Below are positions 1 to 12,141 of a DNA stretch of 64,000 nt, one piece after another. How positions within the stretch are numbered: position 1 is the first letter of the stretch; every line of letters begins with the position of its first letter. The stretch comes from Diatrype stigma (lineage: Eukaryota; Ascomycota; Sordariomycetes; Xylariales; Diatrypaceae): NCBI GenBank assembly GCA_022225965.2, contig JAKJXP020000028.1:62001-126000 (forward strand), in the 5' to 3' direction. A program made the position numbers and the translations under genes. Below the pieces are notes generated by a model. The model did no database searches. It saw nothing but the letters and a program-made list of their open reading frames with translations, and was not told the DNA's origin.

Positions 1-1012
1 GCGCTGTCTAAAGATGTCGGATGCCAATACTGCCATTTCAGGCTCGCGCGATACTACCTTGCGGGTCTGGGATATTAGGACTGGTATATGCAGAAACGTT
101 CTCGTGGGCCACCAAGCTAGCGTGAGATGCCTGGAGATCAAGGGGGACATCGTGGTCTCTGGGAGCTATGATGCAACTGCGAAGATCTGGAGCATATCGG
201 AGGGCCGTTGCCTTCACACTCTAAGTGGGCATTTTAGTCAGATATACGCTATCGCCTTCGACGGTCAAAGGGTTGTGACAGGGAGTCTCGACACTAGTGT
301 TCGAGTCTGGGACGCCCATACTGGGTAAGTCAGCAGAATGATATGCCGTCCTCGCACCAGGTGCTGTTCTAACTATATCGATAGGGAGGCTATTGCTGTG
401 CTACAGGGCCATACCTCCTTGGTAGGTCAGCTGCAGTTGCGTGGCAATACGCTCGTCACAGGAGGTTCGGACGGGTCGGTCAGAGTCTGGTCTCTCGAGA
501 AGATGTGCCCGATACATCGACTTGCCGCACACGACAACAGCGTTACAAGTCTCCAATTTGACGACACACGCGTTGTCAGTGGTGGAAGCGACGGCCGGGT
601 CAAGATCTGGGATGTCAAGACAGGTCATCCTGTACGGGAACTCATCACCGCTGAGTCAGTGTGGAGGGTCGTTTTTGAAGATGAGAAGTGTGTCGCGGTC
701 GCAAATCGAGGCAACCGGGTTATGATGGAGGTAAGAAAAACTTCCCCCGTTTTCAGACACTCCTAACAAGTGCAGGTATGGTCATTCTCGCCGCCCGAAG
801 AGGCTTACTGCGAGAGGCCGGTATCATTGCCCCAGAGGCTCGCTGAACCAACTCCCAATCGTCCTTTGACAGCCGACTTTCGCCGGTCTACTCTTGGTCT
901 GGCCGGTCCGGGCCCTGAACAGGAAACAGAGGGCCAAGATGTCGATATGAAGGATGCCGGGCCGTCTACTGCACCTTTAACCGGAAATACAACTTTTTTT
1001 CGCGATGATTGA
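1..1012 (+). CDS. Cdc4/Fbw7-like F-box WD40 protein, C-terminal part (partial gene)
   Basis: The reading frame is open through the left window edge, so the 5' part, including any F-box, lies outside. Exons are 2-324, 385-730 and 776-1012, joined across GTAAGT..ATAG (60 bp) and GTAAGA..GCAG (45 bp) introns, giving about 301 visible residues. Six WD40 blades can be read, with the repeated pattern GS.D.T.RVWD..TG followed by GH; the last blade is degenerate. A roughly 75-residue acidic, proline-containing tail follows and ends in a TGA. In the Cdc4/Fbw7/Scon family these propellers recognise phosphodegrons for SCF ubiquitin ligases in the nucleus. The blade spacing and short GH..V.CL segments resemble Cdc4-type proteins, but without the F-box the assignment is by family resemblance. 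Another WD40 protein such as a Tup1 or Mdv1 relative is possible but less likely. Confidence 0.8.
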
Positions 1013-3582
1013 AACCTCGGAGCTCAGCCTTCCGGGACTTTTGAGATTGGCTTTTGGAACTCTCGGTTCACCAAAAATTCAACTTGTCGTCCCTCTATTG
1101 GCTTTACTGCATTTCTGGTCTATTAAAACTTGCGGTGCTAGACAGTACTCGTGCGTGTAGCATGGCCGGGCGTTGAAGCATGGTGACATTCAGCATTAGG
1201 AGTGTCGAAAGGGTTCGAGGACAATCATGGGATTCATGCGGGTCCTGGGGGTTTCATTCACTATGGCGCTATGGACGGGTGAAAGAATGGGTTTTATGGT
1301 CAGATCGAACAGTATCTATTTAGCTGCACCGCTTGTCTGCCTGTTCGCTGAGAAATATGTGTATATGCCACTGGGTTTTTTATGGTAGCATATAATCGAC
1401 TGGGTGACATAGATACACATCCATATCACTCCTTGACTTACATTATGTGCGGCCTCATAAACATGGTCATCCTGCAACTGTCGTCCCACGACTGGCTACG
1501 TAAAATGTATGTCATCTGTTGCCCTCGTCGATTCCCTGTGTCATCAAGAAGCGGGGAAAGGGGGAGAATAAAGGAAAAGACCGTATCAAGTAGTCAGTTA
1601 TGGTATAGGGGCTGTGCTCCGGGCAAGGAGGGTATGCAGATACATAAAGCTTCCCACGTGTTAGTCCAACTGGATTCCCCGGGTGTTTACGCCTTGAAAC
1701 CTCGACTACGAATCGATATATACTTTTCGAAGCGGCTTCTCGTTCTTGAGACATATTTTAGCATATATGGTAAGTAGGAGGATGGTAGGTCCCATCATAA
1801 TGCATGATCTTTCAGCATCACTCCCCGACCGTTAATCTCGCGCTGTGGCATCATTATTCTTGCGTGGTTTATCTGCCCCACCTGCCCACGTTTAGGGTAT
1901 TTTATGATGCTTAGAAATATGTGAAATACACGGAAGTTGCGTCTCGTAGCAAGGTTTAGTCAATTTTCCCCTAGGGTGTGTGAAGCCCTCTGGTCCCTTA
2001 CTATCTATGAGCTTCATTCGTCTACCGTGTATAGTATCGTTGACTGACTGACATGCCATCTTTTTGAAGCTCGCAAGGAATAGATCTTAACGCTAGACGA
2101 GTCGACGACCTGATCCTTGTCGAACTTATGTTCAGAGACCTAATGCAGAATGACGGTGAAGGACGCGACCTTCAAGTTATTATGCAGAGACAATCGAGTG
2201 GTGCGCCTGCCCACTGCATAGCCGTCAATAACGTGTCCCCCGGTATCAGCTAGGGATTTATACGTATTAGACATACAAGCGTCGAAATCGTTATCGACGG
2301 CGGCAACAGGTCTGTGAGGTCAATGCTAATGCTGCGGAAGGGACGGTGGGTGCCGATAGCAGGCTGCAGGTCTCCGTATTATCTATGATGCCTGGAGCGA
2401 AACGCTTGACTTGTAGATATCGTGGAAGCTCTCAACGGCCATGTGTAATACAGTAGTATATCAGGTATCTCAACTGCCCGAGAATACTATGGCGCCATCC
2501 TTGATGCCCGTCTGCCACGACCTCGCGCCTGTGCGGAAGGCGTGCTCGGACACCGAAGATAATGAGGACGAAAGAGAAGGCGAGTACGAGAGCGAGGAAG
2601 AACTCAGCGAGAAAGAAGGCTTCCAGGGACGCCTGGAAGCAAATTAGCCATAACAGCGTGGTGAACCTTCTTCAATTTTGAACGAACACAAAGTCCCCAT
2701 CAAGAAACCCTTACAGCTATCGTCACAACTTCAACGAGACGTACACGTGCCCAAACCAAGGCTGACTCCGTACTTTCTCAGAATAAAGCGATATCGGTGT
2801 AATTCCATCATTTCCATCCGAAGAAGACGGCGCTCGGCAACCTTCCTTCCCTCCCGACTTCTCCCAATGGTCTAATCCCGCAACCCACCACTTACCATGT
2901 CGGGGGGTTGCGTCCGGTAACGCGCGGCCATAATGTCGGGCGAGCACCGGTACAGATAACCTAACGATGAAATGAGAAAGCAACGTCTATATTCTTCGAT
3001 ACAAAGATACGGGACTAGTATTATCTGTTGTGCAGTACAGGATCAGGAAGACCACATTTCTTCCATGCTATTGCATTGCCGGTAATGAGGCACTTTGGAC
3101 TTGCCATCTTCATGGCATACAAGAACTCACGCGCATGAGACATCACTTGCAACGCAGTGAATCATGAATGGACACCTCGTGGGGATTCGGTTTATATCAA
3201 TGAGTTGCCTGTGAGTCATAGTACCTGGGATCGGTAGCTCACAAGGTCAAGCTGCAGGAAGGCGAAGAGGGCCAGGAGGGAGACGTTTAAAGGCAGAGAT
3301 GAGGAAGGTGATACCATTGAAGTTGAAACTCAAAACCGACTAAAAATCCAGCAAGCTTTCGTAGTCCATAGAGTTTCACCCGGTTGTCTTTCAGATGTTT
3401 CTCGATTGTACGTATATCATATTACTTACATGCATAATCTGTAGAAACTGCTATTTCATGATCCGATTAATATTATTGCTAGTGAAATTCGTGGTGGAAT
3501 AATCATCCATTATTACTATACAGTTAGTATTATTCGGATTTTGTATTTCATGAACTACAAGTAAGGAGATATCATACCCAAG
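1013..3582. other. intergenic region, no convincing gene
   Basis: This holds the 3' flank of the WD40 gene and the 5' flank of the Fic gene. Open frames at 1382-1777 and 2678-2875 have no recognisable content. Two short stretches look more coding-like: an open frame around 2080-2250, and 2441-2647 (68 residues from ATG) with a strongly acidic Glu/Asp-rich second half. Neither matches a family I recognise and they are in different frames, so a decayed gene is possible but unproven. Confidence 0.5.
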
Positions 3583-4632
3583 ATGGATAAAGCCTTCCGG
3601 AGATACATTAAGGTTCAACCTAGATTTGGATGCGCAGTCACGTCCCCTGATGATCTTTTTAGCCTGGAACCTTTTATACAGGTATATGAACAAACACCCC
3701 GTCCAGACACATATCTATACTACACCTACTTTACATATACCAGTATCAACACAGCTACTACGATAATGGACGACAAGCAGACATCCACCGGCATAGCCGG
3801 CTTGCGGGCCAAGATCGAAAACAGCTTGGTGGAAGTAGTATACACCTCCAACTATATCGAGACCACCGGATCAGATCTCGAAACCACAGCAGACTTATGT
3901 TATCGAATCTTCAGAGGCGAGAAAGTCCTCCCCATGGTCGATGAGAGGGACCGAGAATACGAACAAGGTCGTGCTGCCCTTATGTCAATGAAACGCCCCC
4001 ATACACTTGACGACGTCATCCGCAGTCGCCAGGAGATCATAAACCACGCCCATGCTTTGAGCTACGCCATCGATGCAGTTGTTATTGATAGCAAGCCTAT
4101 CACTGAGGATTTTCTCAAAGAAGTCCATACGAAACTGTGTGCTGGGAAGGTCTTGGGAGAAGAGGCGGGCCAGTCAGGCGAATACCGAACCTGGGAAATC
4201 GCAGCTCGACACGGCATGAAGAAGAGGTCCATCTTTATCCGTTCTTCATCCGTCCCTGTCTACATGAAGCAGCTCGTCTCGGATCTTCGGGATGACATGG
4301 CCTCTGCCGCGCAGACTGGTGTTCTCGATCCCTTCGATCTAGCAAGCAAATATTGTCACAGACTCGTTTGCATACACCCCTTCGGCGACGGAAATGGTAG
4401 ATTGTGTCGCATTCTACTGAACATACTTCTCTTGAAGTATGCAGGACATGTCAGCATATTCGGCGGGAACGACACCGAGCGCGAAGAGTACCTTGACTTG
4501 GCTTGCCGAGCCAACAAGAAGTTCCACGAAGAGGATATGGAAATTCCCGAAAGCGAAAAGAAGGGTCATCGTGAGCTTGCGCAATTCACCTGCAGGAAGT
4601 CGAAGAAGACACTTGAGAAGTTATGGGCCTGA
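3583..4632 (+). CDS. Fic-domain protein (putative AMP transferase)
   Basis: Intron-less frame of 349 residues. Fic enzymes transfer AMP (or another nucleotide moiety) from a nucleotide to a hydroxyl side chain of a target protein. The catalytic motif reads HPFGDGNGRLCR, starting at His265 and matching HxFx(D/E)GNGRxxR in full; a flap segment GEYRTWEI lies upstream. An N-terminal helix carries S89-N-Y-I-E93-T94, close to the class II inhibitory motif (S/T)xxxE(G/N) but with Thr at the last position. The first 61 residues are rich in Tyr and Thr and look like 5' UTR. The conserved part starts just after a second ATG at 3766 (288 residues, catalytic His204), so that Met may be the true start. 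The gene stands alone, with over 2.5 kb on the left and 10 kb on the right without genes. Family assignment is firm; the target is unknown. Confidence 0.88.
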   Translation: MDKAFRRYIKVQPRFGCAVTSPDDLFSLEPFIQVYEQTPRPDTYLYYTYFTYTSINTATTIMDDKQTSTGIAGLRAKIENSLVEVVYTSNYIETTGSDLETTADLCYRIFRGEKVLPMVDERDREYEQGRAALMSMKRPHTLDDVIRSRQEIINHAHALSYAIDAVVIDSKPITEDFLKEVHTKLCAGKVLGEEAGQSGEYRTWEIAARHGMKKRSIFIRSSSVPVYMKQLVSDLRDDMASAAQTGVLDPFDLASKYCHRLVCIHPFGDGNGRLCRILLNILLLKYAGHVSIFGGNDTEREEYLDLACRANKKFHEEDMEIPESEKKGHRELAQFTCRKSKKTLEKLWA

Positions 4633-7600
4633 CCTGTGGGAGAGCTAACCTGGTATATGTGTGGTGAATGCCTAAAATGGAAACCACGCAGCCGTTGCTG
4701 AAGGCTAATATGTACGACTTGCCTGTGTATCCCATGGATAGGGGATGTATTGTCTCAGACTGTGAACATGGTGTATATATCTATTAGAAGCTGGGGTTGA
4801 AGGCGAGGTCTCGAACCAGATGGATGGCAGTCACCTATCACGTCGGTATTTGTCTTTAAGAGGTTGTTTAATAGCATGAAATAGATTGACTACAAGACTT
4901 ACCACCGAGAGAGGATAATATGCCACGGAGATTTCACTCCTGTTATACATGTTCTTGGACCTCCTACATCCCATTCTATTTGCCCCCCTGCGTCCTGAAC
5001 CCAGTACTTATAGTTACTCAGCTTGTATGTGTGATATACTTCAGGCCGATACATCTATCGAAGACAGGTTATCTAGCATACACAACAGCGAGAAGCAAGC
5101 AAGCCCTAACTAACCTACATTGAAACACAGGCGCAGGCTTCAAGGCTTGTTATACAAGGAATATAGCTACAAGCCCTACTTCAGAATCTTAATCCGCTTA
5201 TGTTACCACGAGACACTGTTTGATGCGTCGAGTTCAAGGTGGCAGATTTTGAGATAAAACCCCAGGAGTTAAGTCCTACCCAGACTGACCAGTCCATTAC
5301 AGCGTGTTCTCTACCTTTGGGTCTGGGTACAGTCGTATAGGCAACCGCTTGACCGAGTGAAAAAACTGCTGGTAGGAACTGCTTGATGCCGGAAAGTCGA
5401 GATCGAGACGCGTAGTGGTTGCGACCCCTCTTACCCTCTTACCCCCCTGCCGGAGGCGCTCGGAGCGTTTTCAAGATCCTTCGGGGGTACAGTCGCAACC
5501 ACTTAGCTGCCTTTTGGGCCTGGACTCTCTGCTGGTACATATTCAAAGATTACCGAGAAGACGGAAGCATGGTAGACCTCCGTAGATTTGTGAGCCTAGG
5601 TAGTCGACATCGTCGAGGCACCCACCCCGAAGCCTCCATTCCTTAACATGCCGGCGGCGACTTTACTCCACCTGGGCGCCGCCATTCCTGTGCTGTCCAA
5701 CGTTCTCTCTGCGGCTGACTGGATTCGGACTCGAGATGGAGGATTGGAGCGATCTGGAGATGCGATGACATTGGGCTGACGTGATATAGCCGGCATTATA
5801 GCTGAATGCCACTGCGATCCGATGCGGAGTGATGATGCTGATTCGCAGCTGGACAGAGCTTTCTCGATATTAACCCCGTATGACAGATCGGATGCTTGAT
5901 AGCCTTGGCAAAATCTAGAGCAGATTCTAGACACATCCCAGTCCTTGAACAGCAGTGGCAACAGATCGCGTTCTAATGGTTTCGACACGCAGACTCTATA
6001 CCTCGAATTTATAAAACGCCCGCCGTTGACCGCCACGGAGCCTGAGGCATAACTAGGCGGGACAGGATATATATCAAACCTTTTAATTAAACAAAGACAC
6101 CGGTTTCACAGGACATGCCTGTTAGTGCAAAGTCTTTAGGTCACCGGCATCCCGATATATAGTTCAGCTTTATGGCGGTATTGTGGCTTCTAACATGCAT
6201 GATGAACTATGCTTCATATGTAAGAACATGTATCTCGAGTGGCTAATCATCATGCGACCAGGCGATACTACGTACCGACGATGCTCCAACCGCAGCATGC
6301 ATTGGCCATTCACCTGGCGGTGATCTATCTACAATTGCGAGCTGAAATAGATCTTGAATCAAAATATATGGCTTCATATACGGCATTTTGTGGTTCGAAA
6401 TCTGGCTCGACTTGTTGACGAACACTGTGCACACTCAGCGCTTTGCCGAACAGGCTAATGCAGCGAATATGTTTGAATTCTGATCTGACATGATATCAAA
6501 ATGCCAACGGGACATGACACATACATGGAATGCTGAGTCGAGAATGTCATTTCGTCGACTACTTTGTCAAGTCAATATCCGGGGATAAGACACATATCTG
6601 CAAGATCGAACACGATCTGAAGCACTAATGCTGCCCGAGGTAAGACAAGATGCGGATGGAAGAGCATCACATCAGACGAACGGCATGGGAGAATGAGAGA
6701 CCACGGAACATACACAACCGTCTGGATGCGAACCTGCAGCGGATTGGCTGCTCAAGGTCTCTTTTGAAGTGAAAGAAGGATCATGCGAGGCCATCCATGG
6801 CTTCAGAGCTTCCAGGGCAGCTAAGCCGCCATGCCAGGTTTATTGAAGGATCTTGCAGACTCGCATCAGCAAAATCCAACCCCCATCGACAGTAGGTCAC
6901 CAGTGGAGACCAACTGACTTGTGTGGTGATACCCGCAGTGGACAAGCGACAGAGCAGAAACAATGGACAGTCGAGTCAAGTGAAACGCGACGACCGATGA
7001 TGTTCGCTGATGTTCGCACCACGCGGAAATTTTCCCTTGGTTCTGGCTTAGTCCCGGGTCACTTGGTGCCTGATTTACACACTAAAGGATACTTCGTACA
7101 TGATATGCACATGTTGGCGCTTGGCGCTTGATAACTCAAAAGACTGGATGCTATTCGCACTATCGCGCCGTAATGGCCGTAGTGAGATAAGATGACGATG
7201 TACATCAGCTTGCAGGAGACTATTGAGGCCGTGGCGCGCTTATGGAGGCAGGGGTGGGAGGGAGCTGTGGGAGCTAAGCAATCCCGGCCGGAGGGACCGC
7301 AAACTGGCCCAAATCCCAGCAGCATGGTCCAATACGAGTGTCAGACTATTGTGTATTCTGGATATCATAACTTAACTTCAGATTCGGTAGATCTAGATGA
7401 ATGGTAGGATCCACGATGACTGAGATCATTATGCCATTGCCGATATACTTGTGTACTTTATTAAGTGGCCTCAGCAGGGGGGAGATAGATGCTAAAAAAA
7501 GTCGGTGTACTTACCACGACGTCATTGAGGTTTTCCAGACTTCCGGGCTTCCTGAGGGCTTCTTTTCTCGTATAACGGTGGTGCATCGAGTCATGAACTA

Positions 7601-8199
7601 TAGGTAAGTAGGTATCTTGAAAGGGGCGTGGGGGATTGGATGGAAAAAGCGACGCCCGACGGCGAATCAGTGTGCGCCGTGGGTTAGTGCAGTTACACGC
7701 CTAAGATATAAGATTTGCGGGCCGATAGCCCATCAGCCGCCTTCCGAAGAGGCTACGGAGACTATGGATATCCATTAGTCAGGAACCCTCCAGGAACGCC
7801 GCCGAGACTCGATCTAGGTGGGATATGGAACAAAGCCTCGCAATCGGGGCAGGAGAGAAGGAGGATGGGATGCGACGATGTATTGATTCGTCGGGAGGGC
7901 GTGCGGGGCTTTTGATGGCGCTTTTCTTGTATATCACCTGTATTCGAGTCCTATATTACGTATGTTGCGTGTGTTACGTACATAGCCAAACCTAGGTAGC
8001 TAAGCAAGCGTACTGCCGTAGCAGTGAGCGGGTTATCTTCGATCAAGATTATCTAGCCTACGTAGTAGATCATGAATGTGATTCTCACTCACTCACATAC
8101 ATACTCTGGAGGCTCCGGAGGACCCGCCCGGTAGTTTCGGTAGTCTCGGTACTTGGACGGCGGCATCATCCTCGTCTGTTGACGTGTGGGAGTGGGTGA

Positions 8200-8255
8200 T
8201 GTGAGGAGAGATGAGAGATGAGAGATGAGGGATGAGGGATGAGGGATGGGGGGAG
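8200..8255. repeat. GATGAGR heptamer microsatellite
   Basis: Purine-rich tandem array of GATGAGA and GATGAGG units (about seven) running into a G-run; non-coding. Confidence 0.8.
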
Positions 8256-10862
8256 AAACGTGGGGAGAGTAAGAGCAAGAGTGTGGGTTGTGATGCGATC
8301 ATTCCGGTTACTATGATGTGGGTTTTGACCTGATAAAAAGAGGGTTGATTCCGCGATGCAAACCCACTACGACGTGGGCAATTAGATAATGAGACCGATA
8401 ATGAGCGCGGAATGGACGTGCAATGAGTAAGTAGAGTGATAGATGCGTACGTACTATTAGCACCTACCCTAGGTAGGTAGTAGGTTATAGCCTAATCCAC
8501 CCCGGTTGAGCATTCTTCCATGAGACCCTTGACAAGGCAAGGCTTTGATGTCCCTATCTATGCCACTAAATTCGTCTGGTACAGGCGCGATCTTTGCCAT
8601 AGAACCGTTTAAATTCCCTAGTCCGGTGAAGTTGAAATAAGGTGGATTAAGGCGATAGCCAGATCCACTGCTTAGTCTACACTAGATCTAAGCACCCGAC
8701 GCCAACGGTGATCATGTGACAGGGGGCCCGTGGTCAACTATTGACAGCGCGGCTTTTGTGACTGATGAGAGGTGATGAGAGAAGCTCTAGAACTAGTCTA
8801 GAATAGGCTGCACCTGGATGGCACTGGGTACCAGGTATAGTACACGGCGCCATAGTACACACCCTGAACACCTTCCCTTTCCTGCTTACGGAAGACAGGG
8901 AATCATACTTAGTACTCGCAATAGTAACTGCTGTCGGCCATTCTCCGTTCTGGATCCATTTTTGATCCATTCTGAAGCTGTATTCACAGTTTTATAGCCA
9001 GGCTTAGTCCTTAGCCTTGATGGCATCATTTTGCTTTCGTCTTTGTGATAAGACCTGAGCATCTGAGTATCCAGAACGGGTTGGGCAGCGACCAATTAGG
9101 ACAAAATTTACGCCTTGGCCCGAGAAATATGCCACTTTCTCTATTTGAGATCTAGCTCGTGGCCAAGCGACAGTGTCTCAGAATCTCAAACTTGCCCATC
9201 TCGTCTGCCGATTGGCAGGCTGTAGGTAAGTGGGCGTCTCCGTCCGTCACATCCCGAGTGAGGGTCCCTATAGTATCAGCGGATATGCGTAGATATCCCA
9301 CGACAACCCAAGCAAGTCTAACTTTGGCCCTTTAACCAGAGATCCCGAAGTCGTTTCCTCTTTCGAGACCGGGCAGACCGAGAGAATCTCGGCACTGCGC
9401 AACGAAGATCACTCGGTGATAGGTAGCCGGCGAAAGGAAAAAGGCAAGAGCCCCGAGGCTTGAGAATAGCTTCCATAACATCCTTACTATTCTGGGAATG
9501 CAGTAGAAATCTCTGCATCTTCCGCCCTCCTTAAAACTTTGCTTCGGCTAGCTCGTCGGTGGCCATGGCTCCATTATCACATGAACGCCACGATGTCGCA
9601 TTGCAGACTGGCGATAGTGGTTGCGGACTAAGCTACCGACGCGGCTTCTCGGACGGGAACTTTGCCCGGAGAATATTGATGCGCATATGGTTCAGCTCCC
9701 GGAGTCTTTGCGGGACAGCTCGCCTCTTGTCACACAGGGTTGGTAATACCCCGGACTATCGCAACCAGTAGAGCCGTGTCCTCATACTGTTAGCATACTG
9801 CGTTCGAGTTGTCTTTGTCGCCAAGCCGCATGGTCCCGAGTGTTCCCAATGGGATCTTCAATGGAAGAAACGCCGGCGTGAAGATTTACCTGATCTACCG
9901 CGCTCACCTCCACCATCTTTCCACCTAAAGCGTGTAGGTGGGCATTACGTGGGCAAAAGAGGAACATCAAAGACGCTGTCCGAGATGGGCAAACCTGCCA
10001 ATTAATTATAGAAACGACCGACTGCCTTTACGCCGTGAGTCTGGAGCTGCGAGAATCGGACCGTCGCATCAATACTATGCGATCTGTACACTGAGAGGGC
10101 CGAGGGAGCGATTGGCACGCGCATGCTTTACTGGTGGAATGGTGTGAAATGGTCTTATCACTCGATGTTGTAATCGAGACTCGTAAGGCTGCATCCATGG
10201 AATTTCGAGATGAGATATGAGACACAACCTTGGAACACAAGAGCTTCTGTTGATTAGGCTAAAATGCTACCTAGGTAAAATGTATGTCAGCGCTTGGCAG
10301 GCATTCGACCTCCTTCCCTTTGATGTATATAGCAAGTGAACAGAGCCAAGGCGACTCCTGGCTCGCAGGGTTCCCCTTTTCGGGATTCGTGGGATGACCT
10401 CTTGAGTCTTGACAGCTAGCAGGTGTGTAGCAGGGCAGGTACGGAGCGCTAATCGGCTTGCTACAATGCTATCCCCCCCATCACAGTACCCAGTAAAGCA
10501 CATGTTGTCTTGATTGGGTTGTCCAAACCCACGCGAGAACAGCAGCACGTAGGTGGCAGCAAGCGCAGCAGGGAGTAGCGAGCCTCCTTCAGACCCCCAT
10601 GTCCCTCCCGCGGCTACTGTAGCACCGGGTCCCTGTACAATCAGCCTCCCTGCCTCCCTACTATATACTATACTACTGTGTAGCCAGACAACTGGTATCG
10701 CCGGGCTGTGGTTCAGCGCAGCAGGGAACGGTCTTGCAGCAGCATCTAGTTACTACCTACTACCTACTATCTACTATACATAGTAGTATGCCTCCAAAGA
10801 GAAGCGCGCTGCCCTACAAGGGAAACTTTGCGGCACACAAATGCATACATACGGGCATATTT

Positions 10863-10943
10863 ATTTACATGATATTACTTGAGTTGAACCGGGTTTCGAA
10901 CGCCCGTCTCCCAACTGCTAGGGCTACCAATTAATTTACATGA
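10863..10943 (-). mobile_element. 61-bp tRNA-like insert with 10-bp target duplication (SINE-like relic)
   Basis: A perfect direct repeat ATTTACATGA lies at 10863-10872 and 10934-10943. The 61 bases between (10873-10933), read on the minus strand, carry a D-arm-like segment (GTAGCCCTAGCAGTTGGGAG, similar to the A box) followed closely by GTTCGAAACCCGG, similar to the Pol III B box. No anticodon arm separates the two boxes and no full cloverleaf folds, so this is not a working tRNA gene. A short retroposed tRNA derivative fits best. Duplication and boxes are seen directly; the retroposition origin is inference. Confidence 0.5.
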
Positions 10944-10999
10944 CATCGAGTTCTCGTGGATTTCCATTCCAGTGTTTGTTTTGGGAATGGAAGCCCCCG

Positions 11000-11045
11000 T
11001 CTGGGCATATGTGAGTGTGCCTTCTGGGTATATGTGAGTGTGGCC
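11000..11045. repeat. two-copy 23-bp tandem repeat
   Basis: Copies at 11000-11022 and 11023-11045 share TATGTGAGTGTG and differ at a few positions; non-coding. Confidence 0.75.
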
Positions 11046-11953
11046 CAGCATGAGCAATCCGGGCCTACCAAGGCGGCTATCAAGGAAGGAGACTATCAAG
11101 GCGACTATGGCGACTATCAACTTCAATCGTAACTGGAATATTTGTGTTTGTGGTACATATAAGCATGTATGTACGTACATACACTGCCATGTAGCTACAC
11201 ATATAGGTACCTACCACATGCGGCAACGTCAAAAGCTGAGCTGAGCCATGGGCAGGGGTCCCTGTAAACGGGATTCCTGTCGATTGCGCGCCCCCCCAGG
11301 CCCCCCAGGCTCCCCTCCCGAACGTTTGATAGAAAGCACCTGGGCACCTACATGTTCATATCTAATCCGTCGGTGAATCGATAGCGACTAGACTGAGACA
11401 TGGCTATACGAGCTACTTTTCTGGCAGTGCCGATCTGAACATCTGAACATCTCAACATCTGGGCAGCGGGCAGAGCGGGATAGCGCATCTGCGAGCCACG
11501 GATGGACGATATTGTGACTAAAAAATCTCTAAAAAAACCGGGTAGCCCTATAGTTCCGTAGTATATTACCTCCGCATTTCCGCCACCACCGTATTTTTCC
11601 CAGACAGTTGACACTTGCCGGAACGGAGAAGGCTTGGGAAGGCCTGGGAGGGCTTGGGAAAAGCCTCAGGAAACTCCACGTGCGCACATAGCCATATAAC
11701 CGCAGAACTACACTACCCGTATTTACGTAACCACACATAAACAAGGCGTAGTAGCAAATATCGGATAAATAGAGGCTGGAGACCGTGGCGATTAGCCCAG
11801 TGCAGCTAGCCCAGTCGAACGAAAAGCACGAAAAGGTACTAGCAGCCATTCGTGCCGAATAAAGGTGACGGGCACCGCACCGATGCTACGTGGCCGATCA
11901 CCATTAGGATGCTGCGAGTGCTGCAAGTCTCGTAGTAGGGCAATGTACAAGTA

Positions 11954-12141
11954 CACTCTACCCCTTGTATTATAGTATGAGGGTCCGGTAATGCCTTAGT
12001 ATCTACAATCTGTTATCACGTATTCCAAATGTTCGTTTCTATAAGAAAGGCTTATGTTCGGGATAATTGGGTACAAAGCAGAACACCCGATAATCACCCC
12101 ATGGTACCGGACCCTCATACAATAATACAAGGGGTAGAGTG
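11954..12141. mobile_element. MITE-like element, Tc1/mariner type ends
   Basis: A 188-bp element has 37-bp terminal inverted repeats at 11954-11990 and 12105-12141 that match at 36 of 37 positions. It starts CACTCTACCCCTTG and ends with the reverse complement. A TA dinucleotide sits directly outside each end (11952-11953 and 12142-12143), as expected for the TA target duplication of Tc1/mariner/pogo transposons. The roughly 114-bp core has no open frame of note, so it would need a transposase from elsewhere. The near identity of the arms suggests recent activity. A hairpin of another origin cannot be excluded without other copies. Confidence 0.7.

Noticed and set aside
4805..4835. GGTTCGAGACC (minus strand), matching a tRNA B box
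   Set aside because: No T-stem, acceptor stem or A box at the right distance.
5596..6036. 146-codon minus-strand frame
   Set aside because: No motif or homology recognised. The opposite strand has a short hydrophobic ATG frame at 5648, so coding on either strand is unproven.
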